From: Flavobacteriales bacterium
GTDB lineage: Bacteria; Bacteroidota; Bacteroidia; UBA10329
Direction: 5' to 3'
Length of the DNA stretch: 12,980 bases
Assembly (NCBI GenBank): GCA_020635535.1
Contig: JACJZP010000029.1
Span: 1-12,980, forward strand
Part shown: positions 6,339 to 12,980 of the stretch, in pieces
How the letters are laid out: each line of letters starts with the position of its first letter
Numbering within the stretch: the first letter of the stretch is position 1
Program-made: the position numbers and the translations under genes
Notes under the pieces: generated by a model
Database searches by the model: none
Seen by the model: the letters and a program-made list of their open reading frames with translations, nothing else
What the model was told of the DNA's origin: nothing

Positions 6339-8082
6339 TCATCGTTTCTGTATGAGACCAGCTGACGAATCCCGATTTACGCACAACACCTTCCGATAGG
6401 TAGGTGTCTATCAAAGCACCCAGCGGACCAAGTAGCCACTTGTTAAGCGGAATGCTGAACCCCCATTTTGGTCTATCGAACAATTCCTTTGGAACCATTT
6501 CGTACAAAAGTTCCTTCAGAATGTATTTCTGAATTCCGTTTTTCACTTTCAAGCTTGGCGAAATATTCATCGAAAATTCCACGATACGATGATCCAGAAT
6601 TGGAACTCGAGTTTCCAATGAATAAAGCATAGTAGCTCTATCAACTTTGGTAAGAAGATCGTCTTTAAGATAGTATTTGAGATCAAACAATGCCTGTTGT
6701 TCTGCTGGGGTGAAATTTCGACCAAGCACTGTTGGCTGTTCTTTCAGTTTCAATGATCCGACTTCTGATGGATTCAACAATTGGCCAATCTCGTTTTCAG
6801 AAAAGAAGTACTGCTCTTGTGAGAAGATATGATTTGGTGTAAGTCTATCGTAAGACAATAGTTTGCTTATGCGCTGGTATTTGCTTGTGCCAAAAGCAAA
6901 TGCTGCACCGACCAAATTATGACCCATTTTCCAGAATGGCCTGTTTAAACGCTCTGCCCATTTGTAAGAACCATATCCGTGAAAGAGTTCATCGCCCCCG
7001 TCTCCAGACAAGGTCATTGTCACGTTCTCTCTGGCAAGTCGGGAAACCAACATGGTGGGCAGCGCAGATGAATCTGCAAAAGGTTCGTCAAAAAGTCTAA
7101 GTACTGTCGGAATAAGATCCAATGCATCCTTTTCTGTTACCGTGTATTGGTGATGCACAGTGCCTAAATAACCTGCCACCTGCTTGGCAAACTCCGATTC
7201 ATCGTGGCTTGATTCTTTGAAACCGATTGAGAAGGTTTTGATCCTCTCCATTGAGGTTTTTTGCGCAAAGGCCGTTACTATGCTCGAGTCGATTCCTCCA
7301 CTGAGAAATGTTCCGAATGGCACATCACTCATCAATCGTTTGGAAACAGAGTCCTCAAGAAGTGTTCGAAGATTGTTTTTAGCTTCGATTTCATCGGAAA
7401 CAACCTCAGAATTCAGATGTCCATCCAAGTTCCAGTACGGCTCGGTCTGAAATTGTCGGCCATCAAATATCCCATAGTGTCCACTGGGAAATTTGGCAAT
7501 CTCGTTATAGATGCTTGCAGGTTCAGGAATATAGCCAAGATTAAGGAAGGAGTAGATGGCCGACCGGTTAATGGAGAGTTTGAATTGCTGGTTTGTCTTA
7601 AATGCTTTTAGTTCAGATGCAAACCCGAACAATCCGTTACTATTATAGATGAACAACGGTTTTATGCCCATTCTGTCTCGAAAAATGTAGAGTTTGTTCA
7701 ACATCTTGTCTAGAATGGCAATTGAGAACATTCCATTGAGTTTCGTCACCATTTGCGTTCCCCATTTCGCAAATGCCTCCAGTATGACTTCCGTATCGCC
7801 CGTTGTGGACATGGGGTTGTCGAGCTCCGCTGCAATCTCCCTGAAGTTGTAAACCTCTCCATTGTAAACAATACAGTACCTACCGCACTTAGAGTGCATT
7901 GGCTGGTCGGCAGAATGGCTCAGGTCAATTATACTCAGTCGTCTATGTCCGATACCAAATCCGTTGTGAATGAAAATGCCGGATGCGTCAGGGCCGCGGT
8001 GGGCCAATGCATCTGTCATTCGTTCTACGAATTGCGGATCGGCAGCATTCGAAGCACTGTAATATCCTGCTATTCCGCACAT
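6229..8082 (-). CDS. asnB: AsnB-type asparagine synthetase / amidotransferase of a polysaccharide locus
   Basis: The 617-residue protein has the complete two-domain layout of glutamine-hydrolysing asparagine synthetase. The N-terminal class II glutaminase has the Cys2 nucleophile (MCGIAGYYS), HRGPDASG (28-35), GHRRLSIIDLS (45-55), YNGEVYNF (73-80) and GDTE (95-98). The synthetase domain has the PP-loop SGGIDSS (261-267) for ATP, then FDEPFADSSALP (331-342) and SGDGGDELFHGY (359-370). Glutaminase and adenylating sites both look intact. Standard AsnB makes asparagine, but homologues inside O-antigen and capsule loci are thought to amidate a sugar carboxylate, and context favours that here. Its start is 30 bp after the preceding glycosyltransferase stop, so it is probably the last gene of that operon. 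Its 3' end, which encodes NRLWLLIVLHYWH, overlaps the opposing membrane protein gene by 110 bp. Confidence 0.93.
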   Translation of the reverse strand: MCGIAGYYSASNAADPQFVERMTDALAHRGPDASGIFIHNGFGIGHRRLSIIDLSHSADQPMHSKCGRYCIVYNGEVYNFREIAAELDNPMSTTGDTEVILEAFAKWGTQMVTKLNGMFSIAILDKMLNKLYIFRDRMGIKPLFIYNSNGLFGFASELKAFKTNQQFKLSINRSAIYSFLNLGYIPEPASIYNEIAKFPSGHYGIFDGRQFQTEPYWNLDGHLNSEVVSDEIEAKNNLRTLLEDSVSKRLMSDVPFGTFLSGGIDSSIVTAFAQKTSMERIKTFSIGFKESSHDESEFAKQVAGYLGTVHHQYTVTEKDALDLIPTVLRLFDEPFADSSALPTMLVSRLARENVTMTLSGDGGDELFHGYGSYKWAERLNRPFWKMGHNLVGAAFAFGTSKYQRISKLLSYDRLTPNHIFSQEQYFFSENEIGQLLNPSEVGSLKLKEQPTVLGRNFTPAEQQALFDLKYYLKDDLLTKVDRATMLYSLETRVPILDHRIVEFSMNISPSLKVKNGIQKYILKELLYEMVPKELFDRPKWGFSIPLNKWLLGPLGALIDTYLSEGVVRKSGFVSWSHTETMIKQFRAGKNYLYNRLWLLIVLHYWHLEVHQKYSNDQ

Positions 8083-8112
8083 GGGTTGACTGATTCTTGA
8101 GAATCGGGATTG

Positions 8113-9372
8113 TCAGACATTTCTAAGTATTTCGGCAAGTCTGATGTAGTTGCTTTCTGCATTAAACCTTTCCCGCTGCATTTTCAATGCATTTTCTCTC
8201 ATTTTTTGATATTCGGTTTCATCCAGTTGTTCAATTTCATGCAGAATGTCTAATAATTCGCCATGGTCTTTTGGAGTGAATAAGTATCCGTTTTTTCTGT
8301 CTTCGATCAATTCAGGAACACCGCACACATTTGGACCTATAATGGGAATTCCGAGTGAACAAGCTTCCATCATGGAAACTGGTATGCCTTCGTAAGTACT
8401 GGTATTGACCAGGAAATGTGGGTTTAGACTAGAAAGTGTAGAAATAATCTTATCTGGTTCAACAAACCCATGAAATATATTCGCTACAAATTGATTCTTA
8501 CTAAGATTATGCTCGGCACCATCTAATATTTCTTTTTCATATGTCTTGTCTTTACCTGCTCCAATATGATGCCATTCAATGGTTTTTCCTGACCATGACC
8601 TTAATGCTTCTATTAGAAGGTTTAATTGCTTAACTGGAAGGATTGCAGAAACAGAGACGATTCTGATTGAATTTTCGGGATTCAGATTACACTCCAAAGG
8701 GTTGTGAATAGCAACACCGAGTCTTTGGCACCTAAATTTCCACTTATGTTCGGGATATTTGATGCTTAGGTGATTTTTACCATGATTTGAAATACAAAGC
8801 ACATTATCGAGCTGGCTGAAAATGAAATTTCTGTAAGGAAGATAGTTGCCAGGATGACGGTCTTCGTAAATGTCATGATTATGGGTGCGTGAAAACGCAT
8901 TGTTAATTATTCCTTTGCTTTTCATGTTCGCAAGAACAAGAGCAAGTTCATCGGACCAGTAACTGTACCATACAAGATTCTCTGGTTCAATACCCTCTCT
9001 GTGCAAAAATGATAGAATGGCAAACTCTAACTGATTTGCTTGCTTAGCATAATAGTGCAAAGCCCGAAGTTTTGTAACCGAAGCGAAGGGTGGAAAAAAC
9101 GCTTCTTTAAATCCAGTATTAAAAAGAGGGATGATAGAAAGTCCTTCCTGGTGCTTCCCAGAAACATTTACTGCAGAAACATTTTTCGGAATGTCAAAAT
9201 AAACATCCGAGTCAGATGGTGGCTGGTGGTTTGCAAACAAGTAAACGTGTTTGAAGAGTCTACTTAAATACCTGAGCTCCTCATGAAAATACGGTGCCCC
9301 ATTCTTGAAGGGATAATCCTTTAAAAGAATGCCGATTTTATCGTAGGCCTCAGTCGCATTTTCAGCTTTCAT
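8113..9372 (-). CDS. Glycosyltransferase family 4 (GT-B fold)
   Basis: Starting at ATG 9372 the protein has 419 residues; an in-frame TTG at 9381 is less likely. It is a GT4-type retaining enzyme. The N-terminal half contains GILLKDYPFKNGAPYFHEELRYL (14-36), a common opening in which GAPYF forms the donor/acceptor loop, then WYSYWSDELAL (135-145) and FSRTHNHDIYEDRHP (160-174). The C-terminal half contains VSVSAILPVKQLNLLIEAL (239-257), HHIGAGKD (268-275), FHGFV (300-304) and STYEGIPVSMMEACSLGIPIIG (325-346), where E328 and E336 form the E-x7-E signature. GVPELIEDRKNGYL (351-364) follows. It overlaps the upstream GT4 by 11 bp (ATGAAAGCTGA), so the two are translationally coupled and may act in sequence. 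The region is visibly AT-richer than the left part of the window. Sugar specificity is unknown. Confidence 0.9.
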   Translation of the reverse strand: MKAENATEAYDKIGILLKDYPFKNGAPYFHEELRYLSRLFKHVYLFANHQPPSDSDVYFDIPKNVSAVNVSGKHQEGLSIIPLFNTGFKEAFFPPFASVTKLRALHYYAKQANQLEFAILSFLHREGIEPENLVWYSYWSDELALVLANMKSKGIINNAFSRTHNHDIYEDRHPGNYLPYRNFIFSQLDNVLCISNHGKNHLSIKYPEHKWKFRCQRLGVAIHNPLECNLNPENSIRIVSVSAILPVKQLNLLIEALRSWSGKTIEWHHIGAGKDKTYEKEILDGAEHNLSKNQFVANIFHGFVEPDKIISTLSSLNPHFLVNTSTYEGIPVSMMEACSLGIPIIGPNVCGVPELIEDRKNGYLFTPKDHGELLDILHEIEQLDETEYQKMRENALKMQRERFNAESNYIRLAEILRNV

Positions 9373-10489
9373 AGAGTTCAATTATTCTGCTCATGTAAGT
9401 ACGAATGTCATGTTTTTTTGCAGTCTTTTTGCCAGACTCACTGAAGGTTTTCCAGAGTTGATTGTCATTTCGCAAATTGAGTATTCTTTCAAAAAACAAC
9501 TTTGGGTCTTCTTTGGAAATCAGATATCCATTCTGAGAATCGATTATTAAATCGTGACTTCCTTTTTCACATAATACCATTACGGGTAATCCAGAAGCCA
9601 TGGCCTCTAATATCACCAATCCGAAAGGTTCATAGATTGCTGTATGTACATATAGATGGCTCTTCCACATCTCACTCTCTATGTTATCAACATTGCCCAA
9701 GAAGACCACATGTTCATCAAGTCCCATCTCAATAGACTTGCTTCGTAATTCTTCTAAAAGAACTCCTTCTCCAGCGAAACGCACTTCGAAATCAATCTTG
9801 TTTCGTTTTAATAAATATGATACATCAAGAAGTAATTTCTGATTTTTCTTGGACACAAAAGACCCAACATTTAGTATACTTATTCGATTTGTATTGGAGG
9901 GGCATGAAGCTGATAGTTCTGAGAATCGCTGAGTATCTATTGCGTTTGGTACTTCAATTATGTTATTGATTAGGTCTTTCGATAGGTTGGCCTGAAAAAA
10001 TAAAGTAGTGTCGCTTCCAACCGATATGAATCGGTTATTACATGCCCGATAGCGTTTCAGCATGAAGTTTCGCTCAAAAAGATCGGTGATTCTTTTCTTG
10101 TTCAGCGAGCAATCCGTTTGAAGGGACCGCAATTGACTCATATTGTCGTGGCAGTGCGAAAAATACCGAATTCCACTTCTGATCTTGTAGCGAGACAATA
10201 GGTCAGCTTCAAACAAGTGTGAATGAATTACATCAGGTTTATATTCATCCAATAGTTTATTCCAATCGGACAGCCTTACTTGCCAACGACCAAAAATTGA
10301 AGGTATAACAAAGATGTCGAGCAAATGGGTGTCGACATCGCTGTATTCCTTTGCATAATCGTTAATGTCATGGAAGTAAATGAGTTTACTTTCAACACTT
10401 GGTACTTTGTTTAAGTGCCTTACAATTTCGAGTGCCAAACGTTCTGCACCTCCCTTTATAAGAGATGGTATCACGTGTAATACTCTCAT
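9362..10489 (-). CDS. Glycosyltransferase family 4 (GT-B fold)
   Basis: From ATG 10489 the product has 375 residues; an in-frame TTG six bases upstream adds only two residues. It starts MRVLHVIPSLIKGGAERLAL, the classic GT4 glycine loop (GGAE at 13-16). Further marks are KPDVIHSHLFEADLL (84-98), SVGSDTT (156-162), EVPNAIDTQRF (179-189), ISILNVGSFVSKKNQKLLL (203-221), VRFAGEGVLLEEL (236-248), VVFLGNVDNI (261-270) and IYEPFGLVILEAMASGLPV (285-303), where E287 and E295 form E-x7-E. All catalytic-site features therefore seem present. It follows the GT2 gene by 15 bp and overlaps the next GT4 by 11 bp. It is AT-rich (one 60-base line, 9781-9840, has 16 G/C). Its substrate cannot be read from sequence. 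Confidence 0.91.
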   Translation of the reverse strand: MRVLHVIPSLIKGGAERLALEIVRHLNKVPSVESKLIYFHDINDYAKEYSDVDTHLLDIFVIPSIFGRWQVRLSDWNKLLDEYKPDVIHSHLFEADLLSRYKIRSGIRYFSHCHDNMSQLRSLQTDCSLNKKRITDLFERNFMLKRYRACNNRFISVGSDTTLFFQANLSKDLINNIIEVPNAIDTQRFSELSASCPSNTNRISILNVGSFVSKKNQKLLLDVSYLLKRNKIDFEVRFAGEGVLLEELRSKSIEMGLDEHVVFLGNVDNIESEMWKSHLYVHTAIYEPFGLVILEAMASGLPVMVLCEKGSHDLIIDSQNGYLISKEDPKLFFERILNLRNDNQLWKTFSESGKKTAKKHDIRTYMSRIIELYES

Positions 10490-10504
10490 GCGCAATAATC
10501 CGAA

Positions 10505-11413
10505 TTAAATGGTCGTTTCCCGTTGATTCCTTAAGATGCATAGCACGTTTTGCCAGATCAAATACAGTTTTGCCTTGGTGTGTCTATGTTTTGGAAGTGT
10601 GCATACCGACCAAATCGCCCAAGTTATAGAATGGATGAATTTATTCGTTAAGAAAAAGTACTCAGCGCAACGCCACCGCACTGAGCTGATCAACTCTCTC
10701 TTTAGTCCATTTGAAATACCACTTGAAAGCGGACTTTTAAAGAATTTCTTTAGCCCCAAGTAACGATGAAAAGCTGCTCTTGAACTTCGGTTTACTGAAT
10801 TGCTATCGTGCACACGGTACTTCACCAACGGTCTGTCTAAGAACAATACCTCGAATTTCGTGCTTATGCTTACCCAAAGCACGGAGTCTTCAACTATGAG
10901 TGTTTCCTCATCAAACATAAATTGACTGAACACGCTTCGATGCACACACGCCCTTGATGGGGTAATAGGGTGCCTGAAGATCCATTCGGCAACAGGCTCG
11001 CTTGGTGATGGGGTTTTTGCGGGTGTTTCATGCTGCTCAGTCCATACGTAGTAGTCTGAAACGATGAGACCTACTGGGTTGTTGTTTTCTTTAATGAACT
11101 GATTTAATGTTTCGAGGTAATCATCGCAGTACTGATCATCACTATCAAGAAAACAAACGTAAGTTCCGTTAGAATGGCGGATGCCATTGTTTCTTGCTAC
11201 GCTACGCTCGGCATTTTCCTGGTACACATATTTTATCCGAGGGTCTTTCTCTGCAAGAAGCGTAATAACTTCTTTAGTGTTATCAGTAGAACCATCATCA
11301 ACCACAATACATTCCCAATCTGCAAAGGTCTGCACCTGCACCGAATCAATGGTCTCCGCTATCATATAACCTCGGTTGTAGGTGGGGATGATTATTGAAA
11401 AAGTTATAGACAC
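10505..11413 (-). CDS. Glycosyltransferase family 2 (GT-A fold)
   Basis: The 302-residue product is an inverting GT2 enzyme. It begins with the nucleotide-binding strand SIIIPTYNRGYMI (6-18), followed by SVQVQTFADWECIVVDDGSTDNT (24-46), ARNNGIRHSNGTYVCFLDSDDQ (73-94) with the metal-binding D90-S91-D92 motif, and VEDSVLWVSI (174-183) carrying the probable catalytic-base ED pair. The C-terminal part is less typical, with hydrophobic and aromatic stretches near 250-292 that may associate with the membrane. The start is a GTG (11413-11411): there is no ATG before the core motif, the upstream gene stops 7 bp away, and AGGTAG just upstream may serve as ribosome site. It sits between the GT61-like and GT4 genes in the same operon. 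Confidence 0.9.
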   Translation of the reverse strand: MSITFSIIIPTYNRGYMIAETIDSVQVQTFADWECIVVDDGSTDNTKEVITLLAEKDPRIKYVYQENAERSVARNNGIRHSNGTYVCFLDSDDQYCDDYLETLNQFIKENNNPVGLIVSDYYVWTEQHETPAKTPSPSEPVAEWIFRHPITPSRACVHRSVFSQFMFDEETLIVEDSVLWVSISTKFEVLFLDRPLVKYRVHDSNSVNRSSRAAFHRYLGLKKFFKSPLSSGISNGLKRELISSVRWRCAEYFFLTNKFIHSITWAIWSVCTLPKHRHTKAKLYLIWQNVLCILRNQRETTI

Positions 11414-11420
11414 TCTACCT

Positions 11421-12509
11421 CTATTTGTTTTCTGTTAACAGCTCTAAACAGCTTTTGATTGAGTTCAGGTCAGGAATCAAGTCTCTGTTAAAGTAAGCTA
11501 ATTGTTGATCACTGGTATTCTTTTGAAATGAAAGCGCATAATCGATTGACAGAGCATTGCAAAGCTTGAAATAATGGAACTTGTATTTGTCCTTGTATTC
11601 GTACTCTTCATTTGCAAGGTCAAGCACGCCCCCATTTTCCATCATGAACCAAACGTTGATCAATCCAGCTCCAGTTATTGATGCAAGTGATTCAGTTGTA
11701 GACATTAAGGATACCTGGTCAAAGAAGGTCAGTTCCTCCATACAAACAGTCTCAAACCCGAATTCTTCCATCAATCTCTCGACAGATGCTTCATCCGTGA
11801 ACTTACGTCTTTTCGCTTTTTTACGAGAGATGTATACGCGTTTTGGGCTGCTTGGCGCTTTTTGGATGCTCTTGTTCAAATGATCAAAGAAGAGTTTTCT
11901 CACCTCAAATACATGTTCCGGGATGAACATGGGTGTCCAAGGTTTCACCTCCGGCATGATCAGATTTTTAACAAACATCTGATGGTCTTGCGGTATGACC
12001 ACTCTTTCCAACTCAGGAAAAAGGCTGAGTGTATCGTTCACGTAGGTGATGTTCTTCCAGCTTTCTGGGTAAAGGAGCACGAGCTCTGGCAACAGATGTT
12101 TGACGGCCAGTAGTCGGGGAATGCATTCGGTTATCCAGAAATAATTGCTGAACCAAGGCGAGTGGATGACGAGATATTTTCGGTCGTCATCTAATCGGAT
12201 GCTCGGAATGCTCTTGCCGAAACGGCTCACCAGCATTTGCTCCATGGCCTTACGCCAATGCTCAAAATAGAATCCGTCATCATAATTACTGAAACCAATG
12301 TTTGGCGCACAGCCAGGTACAAGGAGTCCGTTTTTAATGACCAGTCCGTAGTGGTTGACAAATGCATTTGACAATTGTCTTACCCCAAGTTTTACGCTGA
12401 GGTATTTGTCGTCTGGCCTGAACAGGTGCTCCCATTCAGGTCTCATGTTGATCGGAGGCCGATGGGTAATTTTCTGAGAAAAAGAACGTGGCTCTATCAG
12501 GTAGCTCAT
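11421..12509 (-). CDS. GT61/DUF563-like glycosyltransferase with altered family motifs
   Basis: The 362-residue product resembles the GT61 (DUF563) family, whose members include xylosyl- and GlcNAc-transferases and bacterial polysaccharide enzymes. Supporting stretches are HSPWFSNYFWITECIPRLLAV (116-136), aligning with the family pattern NYxHWLxExLPRL; SPKRVYISRKKAKRRKFTDE (221-240), aligning with the family RxYISR stretch; and SITGAGLINVWFMMENGGVLDL (277-298), aligning with HGAGLxNxxFM. Two positions that are usually His appear replaced: Phe124 in the first motif and Thr279 in the third. It has no signal peptide or clear membrane segment. Its ATG overlaps the preceding gene's TGA (ATGA, 12506-12509), and its stop lies 7 bp before the GT2 start. 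The family call rests on motif memory; whether it is catalytic is open. Confidence 0.75.
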   Translation of the reverse strand: MSYLIEPRSFSQKITHRPPINMRPEWEHLFRPDDKYLSVKLGVRQLSNAFVNHYGLVIKNGLLVPGCAPNIGFSNYDDGFYFEHWRKAMEQMLVSRFGKSIPSIRLDDDRKYLVIHSPWFSNYFWITECIPRLLAVKHLLPELVLLYPESWKNITYVNDTLSLFPELERVVIPQDHQMFVKNLIMPEVKPWTPMFIPEHVFEVRKLFFDHLNKSIQKAPSSPKRVYISRKKAKRRKFTDEASVERLMEEFGFETVCMEELTFFDQVSLMSTTESLASITGAGLINVWFMMENGGVLDLANEEYEYKDKYKFHYFKLCNALSIDYALSFQKNTSDQQLAYFNRDLIPDLNSIKSCLELLTENK

Positions 12510-12980
12510 CGCAATTGGTTTCTGATGGCTTTGAACATACGCCCTAAGATAGGAATGCTATACAGCATCATGACCGCCAGCGGTTTCATCGTTTTACCGT
12601 TGTAGCCTCTTGGGTAAAGGAAGAATGAAAGCAAAGCATGATGCCAAAATGTTAGTAACACGTCCTTTTCAAATGCTTTGATTGCCAAGTGATAGTGGCA
12701 CATGCTCAAAAGCCTCCACCGTTCTCTGAGTTGCAGTTTGCCTTGTAGCTCCGGACGGTTGAATATCTTTTTCAATGCATCTAATTCCCGCTCCCATTTC
12801 TTTAGGTCACCATGTGTAAAGCTGTCTGATGCTGCTACATAAAACGTGGTAAAGCGCGCTAACTGAAAAATCGGAACACCACTATTAACTATTCTCAAAC
12901 TCACATCCATATCCTCACAGATGTTGATGTTCGGGTCGAAAAGGTGTTTGGACATCACGTTTCGATCCACCGCCCATCGT
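12506..12980 (-). CDS. Glycosyltransferase family 2, C-terminal part (cut by right edge)
   Basis: The frame is open to the right edge, giving 157 in-window codons; the true start lies outside. An internal GTG at 12970 is not a credible start because the frame continues upstream (RWAVDRNVM). The visible part begins at the acceptor-side portion of a GT-A domain: LFDPNINICEDMDVSLRIVNSG contains the ED-x-D type motif expected for the GT2 catalytic base region. After that come a charged helical segment (KKWERELDALKKIF) and a C-terminal region with hydrophobic stretches (LLTFWHHALLSFFLYP and MLYSIPILGRMF) that may touch the membrane. The DxD and nucleotide-binding motifs would be beyond the edge. 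It ends in an ATGA overlap with the GT61-like gene and shows that the operon continues to the right. Confidence 0.75.
   Translation of the reverse strand, partial: RWAVDRNVMSKHLFDPNINICEDMDVSLRIVNSGVPIFQLARFTTFYVAASDSFTHGDLKKWERELDALKKIFNRPELQGKLQLRERWRLLSMCHYHLAIKAFEKDVLLTFWHHALLSFFLYPRGYNGKTMKPLAVMMLYSIPILGRMFKAIRNQLR

Noticed and set aside
7753..8100. Plus-strand open frame of 115 codons opposite the start of the asnB-like gene
   Set aside because: It is the antisense of the strongly conserved glutaminase domain; its composition is Cys/Arg/Val-rich and shadow-like.
8083..8112. Small inverted repeat GATTCT-TG-AGAATC (8092-8105) between GT4 and the asnB-like gene
   Set aside because: Six-base arms in an AT-rich spacer are expected by chance; no supporting feature.
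1..12980. CRISPR arrays, tRNA/rRNA genes, insertion sequences, phage or defence genes
   Set aside because: No spaced repeat series, cloverleaf-like segment, transposase, integrase or defence motif was seen; nearly all sequence is accounted for by tightly packed housekeeping and glycan genes.

Overview
The window looks like chromosomal DNA of a member of the Bacteroidota, most likely Flavobacteriales-like. The evidence is a DUF4783-type secreted protein beside nadC and rlmH, an M1-type peptidase of the kind common in that phylum, few clear Shine-Dalgarno sequences, and promoter-like elements resembling the Bacteroidota -33 TTG / -7 TAnnTTTG pattern. This assignment is inference; no marker gene settles the genus.

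Left part (1-3480) is a housekeeping block. A tight minus-strand run reads DUF4783 protein -> nadC -> YihY/BrkB membrane protein -> M1-like metallopeptidase (cut by the left edge). Intervals are 6, 1 and 54 bp. Divergent from it, rlmH (23S rRNA methyltransferase) lies on the plus strand. The 94-bp divergent region holds two promoter-like elements facing outward and an 8-bp inverted repeat that would fall in the 5' leader of the nadC operon. A perfect 32-bp palindrome overlaps the yihY stop codon, and a compound inverted repeat fills the gap between rlmH and the next gene. Both resemble dispersed REP-like elements.

Right part (3558-12980) is a surface-polysaccharide locus (capsule, O-antigen or exopolysaccharide). 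A minus-strand operon enters from the right edge: GT2 (partial), GT61-like, GT2, GT4, GT4, then an AsnB-type amidotransferase. Its genes overlap or lie at most 30 bp apart. It converges on a single plus-strand polytopic membrane protein, a candidate polymerase, and the two reading frames overlap tail to tail by 110 bp. One further GT4 gene on the minus strand diverges from that membrane gene and ends against the compound repeat, which marks the border with the housekeeping block.

Together the right-hand genes could assemble an oligosaccharide unit (six glycosyltransferases visible), possibly amidate it, and polymerise it. No priming transferase, Wzx flippase, export protein or nucleotide-sugar synthesis gene is in the window; these would lie elsewhere. 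I see no tRNA, rRNA, CRISPR array, insertion sequence, phage or defence gene, and no wholly new system. The oddest points are the overprinted tail of the membrane protein, the GT61-like protein lacking both family histidines, and the two stop-codon-abutting repeats.
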